32,580 bases of DNA from Pseudobdellovibrio sp. (GCA_023701385.1 JAMPXC010000032.1:1-32580), one strand, 5' to 3'; numbered from the stretch's first letter, positions 22,654 through 30,367 are shown. Translations and numbers: made by a program. Notes: generated from the sequence alone by a model not told the origin.

Positions 22654-22673
22654 ATAGACTCCTGACATGAGTA

Positions 22674-22700
22674 TATAGTGGTTCAGCATGAACCGCTATA
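22674..22700. promoter_or_regulatory. long palindrome (candidate operator)
   Basis: TATAGTGGTTCA (22674-22685) and TGAACCGCTATA (22689-22700) are inverted copies with one mismatch (11 of 12) and a 3-base centre. The site lies 21 bases upstream of the DUF4062-fusion start, in the gap shared with the divergent XRE gene at 22817. Size and symmetry are typical of a dimeric HTH repressor operator. Confidence 0.65.
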
Positions 22701-22727
22701 GTGCTAATTAAAAATATATCATAGAAA

Positions 22728-22770
22728 ATCAGAAGAACCGGATCAATCCGCACAACCGGATTTTTCTGAT
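22728..22770. promoter_or_regulatory. cluster of CCGGAT repeats in the divergent promoter
   Basis: AACCGGAT occurs twice in direct orientation (22736-22743, 22754-22761), exactly 18 bases apart. The first overlaps the palindrome CGGAT-CA-ATCCG (22739-22750), and the whole block is framed by ATCAGAA (22728-22734) and TTCTGAT (22764-22770). It lies 47 bases before the XRE gene and is a probable autoregulatory operator array. Confidence 0.5.
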
Positions 22771-22816
22771 GGTCGGTTTGATTTGAGCCGATTGGTCTGG
22801 GTGGAGGAGTTCACTC

Positions 22817-23164
22817 GTGATCAAACCAGCTCGTAAAAAACACCAAAGCCCTTTTGCAAAGAATCTTAAAGCGATCCTTGCTGAGCGGGGCATCTCACAA
22901 AAAATTGCAGCACAGATGGCAGGAACGACAACCTCAACGGTTAATGATTGGATTGCTGGGTCTCAGCCAGCGGATTTAATTTCAGTACAGAAGTTAAGTC
23001 GTGCTTTAAAAATCGACTTTGAATACTTGCTGACCAGCTCACAGAGCCGCATCAATCTGCAAGAGCTTTCGATGACCGAACTATTTGATTCTGAACCTGA
23101 TCCATCATTTAGCGGCATCTTTGAAATTACCGCTAAAAGACTTCGCAGAAAGAAAAAGGAGTAG
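22817..23164 (+). CDS. XRE-family helix-turn-helix regulator
   Basis: A 115-residue repressor-like protein from GTG 22817, with GGAGGAG seven bases upstream. The HTH spans about 10-66: SPFAKNLKAILAERGISQKI, then AAQMAGTTTSTVNDWIAGSQ. The tail is acidic then basic (SEPDPSFSGIFEITAKRLRR). Only three bases separate it from the next gene, so it leads an operon with two exported proteins and a secreted nuclease, and it is divergent from the DUF4062-fusion gene. It may be a switch that keeps both units in check. Confidence 0.85.
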   Translation: MIKPARKKHQSPFAKNLKAILAERGISQKIAAQMAGTTTSTVNDWIAGSQPADLISVQKLSRALKIDFEYLLTSSQSRINLQELSMTELFDSEPDPSFSGIFEITAKRLRRKKKE

Positions 23165-23167
23165 CCA

Positions 23168-23590
23168 ATGAAAGCAGTTTTTCTAATTATGATATTCATA
23201 TCATCGACCGTTTTCGCTGGCGGCAAATACAAGACGGTGATTATTGATGAAAAGAAAGTCGAAGCACAAAAACCGACTTCAAATCCATTAAAAGAGTACG
23301 CACAAAAAATTAAATCACTATTGAGGCAAGAATTAAAATCAGTCGACGTGCATTTAGAGGATCAAGGTTCGCTTAAATGGTTGTTTGTAACTACTCGCTA
23401 TCAAGAGTGGCGATCATTAAGTAAAGACAGTCGTAAAGAGCTTGTAGAGCTTCTCTTGCGTCACATGAAAAAGAATTATCCTGATAATGGTCTTAAGGTT
23501 TCTGTAGGTGTTGATGCCGATCAACCATTAGCCGAAGGCGATTGGTCACAATTAGCTGATGGTCCAAGCGTAAAGCTTACCGGAGAATAA
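23168..23590 (+). CDS. small exported protein of unknown function
   Basis: A 140-residue protein with a clear signal peptide (MKAVFLIMIFISSTVFA, cleavage before GG), leaving about 123 mature residues. The mature part is mixed alpha/beta without cysteines and contains KWLFVTTRYQEWRSLSKDSR and HMKKNYPDNGLKVSVGVDAD. No family is recognised. It is the second gene of the XRE-led operon and sits directly before the nuclease gene (1-base gap), so a periplasmic or extracellular role linked to the nuclease is possible. Confidence 0.7.
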   Translation: MKAVFLIMIFISSTVFAGGKYKTVIIDEKKVEAQKPTSNPLKEYAQKIKSLLRQELKSVDVHLEDQGSLKWLFVTTRYQEWRSLSKDSRKELVELLLRHMKKNYPDNGLKVSVGVDADQPLAEGDWSQLADGPSVKLTGE

Positions 23591-23591
23591 G

Positions 23592-24095
23592 ATGAGCCGT
23601 TGGTTTGCTATCATCATACTACTATCCGGCAATGCCTTTGCTAAACTTGATGAGACTTTAGCTCCATCTAAAACTTGCGAGCATGATGCCCTAAACTTCC
23701 GTTGCGTAAAGTTCATTAAAAACTACGATGCAGATACGGTTACATTCTTTATTCCAAATGTTCACCCGTTACTTGGTGAAAAGATCTCAGTTCGGGTTCG
23801 GGGCATTGATACCGCTGAAAAAAAAGGTAAGCACCCCTGTGAAAAAGATCAGGCATTTCAAGCACAAGAGCTAGTCGGCAAAACCCTTGAGGCAGCTAAA
23901 AGAATCGATCTAGTAAATGTGGACCGAGACAAATACTTCCGCATCCTTGCCGACATTCAAGCCGATGGCAGATCAATTAAAGACATCTTAGAAGAAGCTG
24001 ACCTCGGATATAGCTACAACGGTGGATCCAAGCAAAATGTTAACTGGTGTGAGTTTGGTAAGAAGCGAGTTCCAACTTCAAAGGATAGCCCATGA
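23592..24095 (+). CDS. exported thermonuclease-like (SNase) nuclease
   Basis: A 167-residue member of the staphylococcal-nuclease fold with a signal peptide (cleavage near NAFA|KL), so it is predicted to act in the periplasm or outside the cell on DNA or RNA. The catalytic layout is preserved: calcium-binding Asp in NYDADTVTF (D46/D48), R68 and D73/E76 in RVRGIDTAEKKGK, and R117 in DKYFRILADIQADG. Added cysteines (C29, C38, C83, C153) probably form disulphides. It follows the small exported gene with no gap and overlaps the next gene by 4 bases (ATGA). In a predatory host it could help digest prey nucleic acid. On an island it could instead degrade incoming DNA. Confidence 0.88.
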   Translation: MSRWFAIIILLSGNAFAKLDETLAPSKTCEHDALNFRCVKFIKNYDADTVTFFIPNVHPLLGEKISVRVRGIDTAEKKGKHPCEKDQAFQAQELVGKTLEAAKRIDLVNVDRDKYFRILADIQADGRSIKDILEEADLGYSYNGGSKQNVNWCEFGKKRVPTSKDSP

Positions 24096-24850
24096 GATAC
24101 TTAATCTTGATTGCGTTATTATCCGTAGGTTGTTCAACAATTAAATTAGGTGGTCATAAGTTTACAAAAGCCGAACCAAATGAATTGGCAAATCTACCTG
24201 AACACGGTTTTATTCGATCTGATAAAACTCAAGATATCTGCGGCGATGATTCAACGGTAACAGGTGGCTATTACGTTATCCCAAGAAAGCCAAGAGCTGG
24301 AGAAACCGAATCCGAATATCAAAAGTATCTAGCCGCCGAACACATAAGAGCTAAGGTTTGTGCGCGGTCAAGTTTATCGTGCTCAACAGAATTAAATTTA
24401 TTTTGCAAAGCTGATGATAAAGATTGTATGGAGAAGAACGCTTACTCAAGCAAAAGATCAAACTGTAAAATCAAACCAGAAAGCACGGTAGATGGCTCAT
24501 TGAGTCCGATCTTAGACAATAACATTGAAGACCGACAGATCGTATGCGGCACAGCTCAAGATGAATATATCAGTTCTCTTGCGTGGTTAACCGCAACCAG
24601 CAAGGCTTTTATTAAAGATAAAAATCAATGGATGAAGTTCTGCCAGAAGCACAGACCAGCTGATGAATGTAATGCCATCATCAAAGAGCGAGAAACTAAC
24701 TCGTACTTAATCGAACCCAATGCTGGAAGATGGGCCGTAGAATCGGTAACAACAGATGAACCAACAGTAGCCGAAGATGATGGGACTATTTATTCAACGA
24801 TCAAAATCGATCTAAAGCCCGTATGCGAAATGATGGAGAATCGGCACTAA
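24092..24850 (+). CDS. predicted lipoprotein of the nuclease operon
   Basis: A 252-residue protein with an N-terminal hydrophobic segment ending LLSVGC (C14), a slightly atypical lipobox, so outer-membrane or periplasmic anchoring is likely. The mature part is Cys-rich (about 13 Cys, including KVCARSSLSCSTELNLFC and CQKHRPADEC), suggesting several disulphides. No known family is recognised. Its ATG overlaps the nuclease stop as ATGA, so the two are coupled and it could retain or inhibit the nuclease at the envelope. It is the last gene of the operon. Confidence 0.7.
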   Translation: MRYLILIALLSVGCSTIKLGGHKFTKAEPNELANLPEHGFIRSDKTQDICGDDSTVTGGYYVIPRKPRAGETESEYQKYLAAEHIRAKVCARSSLSCSTELNLFCKADDKDCMEKNAYSSKRSNCKIKPESTVDGSLSPILDNNIEDRQIVCGTAQDEYISSLAWLTATSKAFIKDKNQWMKFCQKHRPADECNAIIKERETNSYLIEPNAGRWAVESVTTDEPTVAEDDGTIYSTIKIDLKPVCEMMENRH

Positions 24851-25127
24851 GGCACCACTATAAACCGCAGATTTACCCATTACCACATTGGCCTAAAACC
24901 ACGCTTAAAATAGCTCGGTTACGCTTTTTCACTTATCTGATAACATACATAACAAGTATCTGAAATCACTATGCTTCTGCAGTGTATATGCTAGAATTTT
25001 ACTAAGACAGCTAGCACGGTATTTAGCACAGTTGAAATACCCGGGAACTCGCCCATGTCCTTGCGGTATTGGGTAAAAAATCAAATGTATGGTGGACTTA
25101 ACATAGCCCCGAAGAAAGGGTGTAATA
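24851..25127. other. intergenic region with an inverted repeat
   Basis: 277 bases without a gene. GGTATTT (25018-25024) and AAATACC (25035-25041) form a perfect 7-bp inverted repeat followed by CGGGAACTCGCCC. TAGCAC occurs twice nearby (25013-25018 starts partly within it and again at 25024). It is a candidate operator for the XRE gene at 25128. No T-tract terminator for the upstream operon is obvious. Confidence 0.4.
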
Positions 25128-25445
25128 ATGAAGAAGTATCCGAATAAATTAGCTCAAGTTCGTTCAGGTCTTAACGTTCAACTATATAACAAAGATCAAC
25201 CGCCTTTAACTCAAGAAGCTCTCGCTAGTAAATGTGAAGTAACCAGACAAACGATAGCAGCCATTGAAAATGAAATGCAGATGCCATCATACCCATTAGC
25301 TTTAAGAATATATATGCTCTTAACTAAATATAAAGCCAGTGTGGGTTACACCCTAGATTTTAAATTACAAGAGCTATTCCCGATTCCACCTTTAAAGAGA
25401 GACCTAATTAAAAGCGCAGAGATAGCGCATCCTGAAACGATCTGA
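25128..25445 (+). CDS. XRE-family helix-turn-helix regulator
   Basis: A 105-residue protein from ATG 25128 with AAAGGG upstream. The HTH covers about 8-62: LTQEALASKCEVTRQTIAAI followed by ENEMQMPSYPLALRI. The E-N-x-x-x-x-P-S-Y-P-L-A-L-x-I pattern is like the short YgzD/Xre regulators with a fixed N-terminal HTH. The last 40 residues are uncharacterised. It stands alone, 157 bases before the resolvase gene. Confidence 0.85.
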   Translation: MKKYPNKLAQVRSGLNVQLYNKDQPPLTQEALASKCEVTRQTIAAIENEMQMPSYPLALRIYMLLTKYKASVGYTLDFKLQELFPIPPLKRDLIKSAEIAHPETI

Positions 25446-25491
25446 GCCAGCCACTCGTTGCACAGTGATCTGTAGTCTTTTTAATTTAAAC

Positions 25492-25554
25492 AACCATTTA
25501 AACGGTTCAATTTTAACCGAAGTATCGGTCACATAACGTTCGTTTTGAGAACGT
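25492..25554. promoter_or_regulatory. palindrome array upstream of the resolvase (candidate res site)
   Basis: Three inverted repeats are packed into 63 bases: AACCATTT/AAACGGTT (25492-25507, 7 of 8), CGGTT-N7-AACCG (25503-25519) and ACGTTC-N7-GAACGT (25536-25554, perfect). Serine resolvases typically bind several dimer sites just upstream of their own gene. The placement 49 bases before the resolvase start fits, but subsite structure has not been matched to any known res. Confidence 0.45.
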
Positions 25555-25602
25555 GGCTGTTTCGACGGTGCTGCCGTTCACTAAACGGGAGAATATAGGG
25601 AT

Positions 25603-26148
25603 ATGGCACAATATGTTTATGCGAGGGTCTCGACGCAAAATCAAGAGACAGAAAACCAAATTATTCATCTTAGACGAATTTATCCCGAAGCGGCTTTTAT
25701 CTCCGAGACAGCGAGTGGCGCAAAGTCACGACCGGAGCTTGATGCACTTGTTGCAAAACTTCAGCGGGGCGATGAACTGATTGTAAGTAGTTTGGATCGC
25801 TTAGGTCGTAAGACGAGCGAGATTTTGGTTCTTATCGAATCGCTTGAAAAGCGTGGCGTGATTTTGAAGTCATTGAGAGAAGGTTTAGACTACTCAACAG
25901 TATCAGGAAGATTGGTTACGCAAATTTTAATTAGTGTTTCTGAGCTAGAAAGATCCCTAATTAGTATGAGGACTAAAGTTGCACTAGCAGCAAAGCGCGA
26001 GAAAGGTATTTTTGGTGGTCGCCCTCGAGTTCATGGTGATGCGATAATAGCAAAAGCCCGTGAACTAAGATCGCAGGGCAAGTCATTAACGGCAATAGCA
26101 AGTGAGACAGGAGTTTCAAAGACACGTCTTCATCAGCTTCTTAAATAA
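25603..26148 (+). CDS. small serine recombinase (resolvase/invertase family)
   Basis: A 181-residue site-specific recombinase that makes a phosphoserine link to DNA. The catalytic serine is in YVYARVSTQNQ (S10). The invariant motifs ETASGAKSRPELDALVAKLQ, DELIVSSLDRLGRKT and the long E-helix (LVTQILISVSELERSLISMR) follow, and a C-terminal HTH lies at about 150-180 (KSLTAIASETGVSKTRLHQL). Size matches Pin/Tn3-type enzymes. It may resolve dimers of the element or invert a segment. A palindrome-rich stretch lies directly upstream. Confidence 0.93.
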   Translation: MAQYVYARVSTQNQETENQIIHLRRIYPEAAFISETASGAKSRPELDALVAKLQRGDELIVSSLDRLGRKTSEILVLIESLEKRGVILKSLREGLDYSTVSGRLVTQILISVSELERSLISMRTKVALAAKREKGIFGGRPRVHGDAIIAKARELRSQGKSLTAIASETGVSKTRLHQLLK

Positions 26149-26314
26149 GATAGCCGGGTATCGTTTTTTCAGATAGAGAATTGCGTATTTTTACCCTCTC
26201 TGGTCAGATATTAGTCTGCAAAATTTTTATAAAGAGCAAAATAAACGGAACTTTAGTTAGTTGTGCTTGATGAGAGAGAGTGGGAGCAGTAATACCTCGA
26301 TGGGGGATTGTTGC

Positions 26315-26986
26315 GTGAAAGAATTTTTCAAGACTCTTGCGGGACTCAAAGTAGATTTACCGTACTCAGGTAAAGTCAGAGGACTTGAAGCTCAACTGAT
26401 CTGGCAGTTCCTTAGATACAATCAAAAATACAGAGCAGGTTACGACAAATTAAAAGTCGAAGCTGCGAACGATGACTCTGGTGAATTACCAATGTTTTTT
26501 GCAAAGGCATGGTGTTTATCAACAGCAGTCGATTACAATCTTGAAACTTTACCAATCGAGCTTGACGACGATGGAGTTGACCTGTCGCCGTACTTTGATT
26601 ACCAGGCTGTGTGGCGGTTACCTAAATGGAAGTATCTAAAAGATTGGGGTGAGATTCTTTTGCCTGAAGAGCAACAGATTGAAATGTTGAATCCTCATGC
26701 TCCTGCAGATCAAGTGTTGCGTTATTTTACTAGCCAAAAACCAACAGCATCAACAAGCACATTCCGCAGCTCTCGAGCAAAACTGCTAGTCGAATACATT
26801 GTTTGTCATCATTATTTAGAGACTCTTAGTATGGGGCCAACGGAGTTTAGCCCGATCTATCATGAGATATTTGTGACCGGTAGGAATGACGTGCTTCAAT
26901 CAAAAGGCCTAAAAGAAAAAGTAAATGGCTTTAATGAGGTGGTGGCTCTAGCCCCGTGGTGTTTTTTTACTCCACCGCATCAATGA
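26315..26986 (+). CDS. DUF6499-like element protein (function unknown)
   Basis: A 223-residue protein from GTG 26315, where GGGGGA lies seven bases upstream. Longer in-frame starts at 26261, 26270 and 26300 have poor ribosome sites. Residues 22-41 (GLEAQLIWQFLRYNQKYRAG) match the W-x-F-L-R-x-N-x-x-Y-R signature of a small domain found in regulatory proteins of integrative elements, often annotated DUF6499 or transcriptional-regulator-like. The remainder is acidic then Ser/Thr-rich and lacks known motifs. The fixed stop falls inside a 10-bp palindrome that probably ends the transcript. Confidence 0.55.
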   Translation: MKEFFKTLAGLKVDLPYSGKVRGLEAQLIWQFLRYNQKYRAGYDKLKVEAANDDSGELPMFFAKAWCLSTAVDYNLETLPIELDDDGVDLSPYFDYQAVWRLPKWKYLKDWGEILLPEEQQIEMLNPHAPADQVLRYFTSQKPTASTSTFRSSRAKLLVEYIVCHHYLETLSMGPTEFSPIYHEIFVTGRNDVLQSKGLKEKVNGFNEVVALAPWCFFTPPHQ

Positions 26987-27013
26987 TCTAGAGATTCTCT
27001 AGATCAATTTTCT
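26984..27013 (+). terminator. intrinsic terminator spanning the stop codon
   Basis: TGATCTAGAG (26984-26993) and CTCTAGATCA (26997-27006) form a perfect 10-bp stem with an ATT loop, followed by ATTTTCTT. The TGA stop of the preceding gene is the first three bases of the stem. Confidence 0.75.
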
Positions 27014-27038
27014 TAAGATTTAGTTTTACGGCATACGG

Positions 27039-27058
27039 ATAATAACAGGAGTTATTAT
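27039..27058 (+). promoter_or_regulatory. Shine-Dalgarno displayed in a hairpin tetraloop
   Basis: ATAATAAC (27039-27046) and GTTATTAT (27051-27058) are perfect 8-bp inverted repeats around AGGA (27047-27050), and the ATG of the rep-like gene follows at 27061. The loop is the only good Shine-Dalgarno for that gene, so the stem could gate translation of the initiator. Confidence 0.55.
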
Positions 27059-27060
27059 TT

Positions 27061-28125
27061 ATGAACGCAGAACAAAACCAATCAAATACTAATGTAAGTA
27101 TCATCTTGGCGGTGGTAAGAAGCCTCACCGGGCTTAAATTCAAGAGTGCTGAACGACATATGAAGCCAGAAACCTCAGTCAACGTACAGATCAGCCCTAG
27201 AGTGATAGAGGCATTATACACTGACGTGAACGCAGTGAACAGGCAGGGAGGCATCGACAAAGCCGATTGTCGACTGTGTGAGCGCGTAGCTGTTGAAGCT
27301 ATAAAGGCAAGAGCCAAGGAGCTTGGCTTGCCGCTTAGGCATATGAAAATTGGTAAAAATAAAAAGCAGGTGCTGAGGATAGGCGATCCGGAAGGAGAGC
27401 ATATCTACCTTGAGCTTAGACACATAAACGCTGAGTTTAGTCGGACTATTTTGACAAATCCGAATAAGTTTTTCTCTGCTGAAAGGTACTTTGCATTTCT
27501 AGTTAATCTCTTCGGAATCAATCAGTTCCAGTACATGAAGCTTTTGCGATTAGATCTTAATGTTGATCTTCCAGAACATTTTCAGGCTCTTCGTGAGATG
27601 CTCAGGGTTAAGTTCAAACAGCTCAATGCGCGGCACGAGGGCCGCAATAGCCACATCACCGGACTTTATTTTGGTGGCGGTGACGAGCGGCTTTGCGCCT
27701 ATAATAAAGCGTTTCAAGTTTCAAAAAGTAATGCATCTGATGAAAAGCCAAGATCAAGAATTGAAGTGAGATTAAAAGGCAAACGTTTGCCGGTTACATA
27801 TATTCACGAACTCCCCTTACTAATCAAAAGCAATAACTATGGCCGACTATTTAAGCCATTTCATTTTTTATACCTTGAGCCTTTTACTTTGATTGATGAG
27901 AGTTTAATTACCGATCAAAAAAAATTGCGTAGGCTCATCCGTTTAAAAGGTCTTATTGAAGCCAGTGGCTTGGATTATGCCATTCGAGTATTAAATAAAA
28001 ATGGCAATTTTGCTCGTGATTATAAAGGACTTATTGAGTTCCATGAATCACCCTACGACTTGGATGATATTTTATTAAACGGTCTTTTTGATTTTTTCGG
28101 TAAGCGAAGACCAGTTCAACTCTAA
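27061..28125 (+). CDS. Rep_trans-like replication initiation protein
   Basis: A 354-residue protein that resembles rolling-circle type initiators of the Rep_trans/phage-Rep group. LLRLDLNVDL (161-170) corresponds to the metal-site strand, YFGGGDERLCAYNKAFQ (203-219) to the family G-x-x-x-S-x-x-x-x-x-Y-x-K block with the candidate nicking Tyr at 214, and RSRIEVRLKG (231-240) to the following R-x-E-x-R strand. The region before residue 110 is helical and may bind DNA. If correct it nicks an origin on the element so that it can replicate or transfer. It starts with a hairpin-presented Shine-Dalgarno. The call rests on motif pattern, not close similarity. Confidence 0.5.
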   Translation: MNAEQNQSNTNVSIILAVVRSLTGLKFKSAERHMKPETSVNVQISPRVIEALYTDVNAVNRQGGIDKADCRLCERVAVEAIKARAKELGLPLRHMKIGKNKKQVLRIGDPEGEHIYLELRHINAEFSRTILTNPNKFFSAERYFAFLVNLFGINQFQYMKLLRLDLNVDLPEHFQALREMLRVKFKQLNARHEGRNSHITGLYFGGGDERLCAYNKAFQVSKSNASDEKPRSRIEVRLKGKRLPVTYIHELPLLIKSNNYGRLFKPFHFLYLEPFTLIDESLITDQKKLRRLIRLKGLIEASGLDYAIRVLNKNGNFARDYKGLIEFHESPYDLDDILLNGLFDFFGKRRPVQL

Positions 28126-28218
28126 TTATATTAAGTATAAATTTTGTAGGGGCCGCTATCAATACTCACCTAACTACAGTGGGACGGTCAAATACGCTAT
28201 TAAGGAGAGGGCGCATCT

Positions 28219-28230
28219 ATGGATAAATGA
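28219..28230 (+). CDS. possible minimal leader frame (Met-Asp-Lys-stop)
   Basis: ATG GAT AAA TGA follows a strong purine-rich ribosome site (AAGGAGAGGG, 28202-28211) and overlaps the next gene start by ATGA. Its short length leaves open whether it is translated. It could couple initiation to the zinc-ribbon gene. Confidence 0.3.
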   Translation: MDK

Positions 28231-28529
28231 TTTCTGAAGTTTCACAGTGCCAACCCGGTAAAGCTGGGGATATCAAAGCGATTGATAAAGTTTGCCACTG
28301 CTGCGGGCGTAGTAAGCCTCTGGCGGACTTTCATCTGAATAAGTCAAAGCAGGACGGGCGTGATACTCAATGTAAGCAATGTGTGAATGATCGAAAGAAA
28401 GCAAAGAGAAGGCGTAGCCGCGAACGAGAAGACATCGAGCTGAACATCACAGTAACGCGATCAAAAAAATTCTCTGCGGCGATGGATGGAATACTAAGTT
28501 TGATTTGCAAAGAGATGATGGGGGGCTAA
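28227..28529 (+). CDS. small zinc-ribbon protein
   Basis: A 100-residue basic protein. Residues 22-58 form a CxxC...CxxC zinc ribbon (C23/C26 and C49/C52): VCHCCGRSKPLADFHLNKSK then DGRDTQCKQC, resembling the Cys-rich modules found in phage and mobile-element proteins and beside HNH nucleases. A Lys/Arg-rich stretch (KKAKRRRSRERE) follows, suggesting nucleic-acid binding. No catalytic HNH histidines are present. Its stop codon overlaps the start of the large serine recombinase by one base, so it may be an accessory or excision factor for that recombinase, by context only. Confidence 0.6.
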   Translation: MISEVSQCQPGKAGDIKAIDKVCHCCGRSKPLADFHLNKSKQDGRDTQCKQCVNDRKKAKRRRSREREDIELNITVTRSKKFSAAMDGILSLICKEMMGG

Positions 28530-30367
28530 TGTCAAAGGATGCAGTACAATACTTAAATTGGCCTACGGTTAAGCCAACTATTCATGCGGCCATATACGCC
28601 CGATATTCATCTCAGCTTCAAAGTGCTGAGTCTGCTAATGATCAGGTTGACGGCGTTTTGTACCGTCTGAATCGTAATCTGCTTCCACTTATTAAGTTCC
28701 CTATTGATAAATACAACATCGTAGTCCCGCCTCATCTTATTTTCAAAGACGAAGCTAAGAGCGGACGGACGGCAAGCCGTACCGGGTATGAACGATTTTG
28801 GGAGGCTCTTAAAAGTGGTGAGGCGCAAATTGGTTTGGTTGATGACCTGTCAAGAATCATCAGAGAATTAGGTGAGCAGATTGATAAGTATCGATTGCTT
28901 AAAATAATAGGAGCTGAGCTTTACAGTATTCGTGATAACACTAGCTCCGAAGGTCCTAATTCCAAGGCTTTTTTTCAGATCAAGGGACTTGTAAATGAGC
29001 TAAGCAACGATATTCATGCACAGCGAACTCGGCGTGGTCAGGAAGCTCGTGTGCTTAAGGGTTACAGTACCGGGGATATTTGTTACGGCTATCATTCTGA
29101 AGCAACTCAGATTCAAAAAATTGGATCAATGGAAGTTAAGTCACATTTTAAAATCTGTATTAACCCAGATGAGGCTAAGATTGTTAATTTGATCTTCGAT
29201 CTTAAAATTAAAGGATTGGGACTATCAGCTATCGCCAAAGAGCTTAATAAAAGAAAAATCCCCTCAACTTCGCGTGGTCAGAAGATCACCGGACGCGAAG
29301 TTAATTGGTCGTCATCACTTATTCGAAAAATCTTAACTCGTGAAAAGTATGTTGGAACGTGGTCTTGGGGTAGGACAAGTCGGCTTCTACATCCAGAGAC
29401 AAAAAAATTTGTAATGCAAGACCAACCAAAAGAGCGATGGCTTACCCATCTTGAGGGGGCTGATGTTAGAGATGATCTAGTGATTGTACCTATTGAAAAA
29501 TGGCAACAGGTACAACAAATGCTTGCAAAGACCACAGCTAAGTTTCGTGAAGCTCGAAATAATATGGAAGCTGTCAGATCGGTAAAAAATGTTGGTTCAA
29601 AAAGTGAAACTCTTTTGGCAGGGGTGTTGATATGCGGTGAGTGCGGTTCGCAGATGCTTCAAATCACGGGACAAAAAGGCGGATACTACGGCTGTATCAT
29701 ACACCACCGAAAAGATAAAACTCGTTGCAGTAATAATAGGTTACTTAGTCGTAAAAAAGCTGAATCAAAAATTATAGATTTATTAAAGTCAGTCCTTCTT
29801 CAGCCGCAGTATTTAGATGCTGCTACGAAACGGGCCAATGAAATTATTAAGACCAGTCTTCGAGCCGCACCGGAAGTGATCAAAGCATTAGAAATAAAAA
29901 GGCGTGATGCTGCACGCGAGATTCAGAATCTTATTAAGTTTGTTGCTCTTCACGGTGATGTATCAGCAACGGTTAAAGATAATTTAGCTAGCAAAGAACA
30001 CGAGCTTGCATTTTACACTGAGCACATTAAAGCGCTGAAGGTAACTAATGTGGATAAGATGTTGTTAACTCCATTTGCTCTTAAAGCAAAGTTTGAGAAG
30101 CTTGCGGAGTATTTTGAAAAAGACGCGGTCCTTGCCAATGCGTATCTTAGGCAGCTACTTCCGCAGGGGCTTAAGTGTGTGCCGGTGCAAAGGACTTTTA
30201 AAAAAAATCATAATCAAAACAATAGCTTTTGGTCGATTGCGGGGACAATGTTGGTTGATGAGTTTTTGTGTTTACCTAAAATTACTTACACGCAACAGCG
30301 GTCCGATATTCAGAGCGATATGCCATGTAACGATTTAGCATTGCTAATAGGACCAATGACTAAATAA
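28529..30367 (+). CDS. large serine recombinase
   Basis: A 612-residue recombinase from ATG 28529 (GGGGGG upstream, one-base overlap with the previous stop). The N-terminal resolvase domain has the catalytic serine in YARYSS (S27), DEAKSGRTASRTGYERFWEA and DDLSRIIREL. The central Recombinase domain runs about 185-330 (RRGQEARVLKGYSTGDICYG, LSAIAKELNKRKIPS). A zinc beta-ribbon (CGECGSQ...YYGCIIHHRKDKTRCSN) lies at about 365-400, followed by a coiled-coil segment. This layout is that of phage-integrase-type large serine recombinases, which integrate or excise elements at att sites. It is the best integrase candidate for the island, although ssrA 3' insertion is more usual for tyrosine integrases. 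Confidence 0.93.
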   Translation: MSKDAVQYLNWPTVKPTIHAAIYARYSSQLQSAESANDQVDGVLYRLNRNLLPLIKFPIDKYNIVVPPHLIFKDEAKSGRTASRTGYERFWEALKSGEAQIGLVDDLSRIIRELGEQIDKYRLLKIIGAELYSIRDNTSSEGPNSKAFFQIKGLVNELSNDIHAQRTRRGQEARVLKGYSTGDICYGYHSEATQIQKIGSMEVKSHFKICINPDEAKIVNLIFDLKIKGLGLSAIAKELNKRKIPSTSRGQKITGREVNWSSSLIRKILTREKYVGTWSWGRTSRLLHPETKKFVMQDQPKERWLTHLEGADVRDDLVIVPIEKWQQVQQMLAKTTAKFREARNNMEAVRSVKNVGSKSETLLAGVLICGECGSQMLQITGQKGGYYGCIIHHRKDKTRCSNNRLLSRKKAESKIIDLLKSVLLQPQYLDAATKRANEIIKTSLRAAPEVIKALEIKRRDAAREIQNLIKFVALHGDVSATVKDNLASKEHELAFYTEHIKALKVTNVDKMLLTPFALKAKFEKLAEYFEKDAVLANAYLRQLLPQGLKCVPVQRTFKKNHNQNNSFWSIAGTMLVDEFLCLPKITYTQQRSDIQSDMPCNDLALLIGPMTK

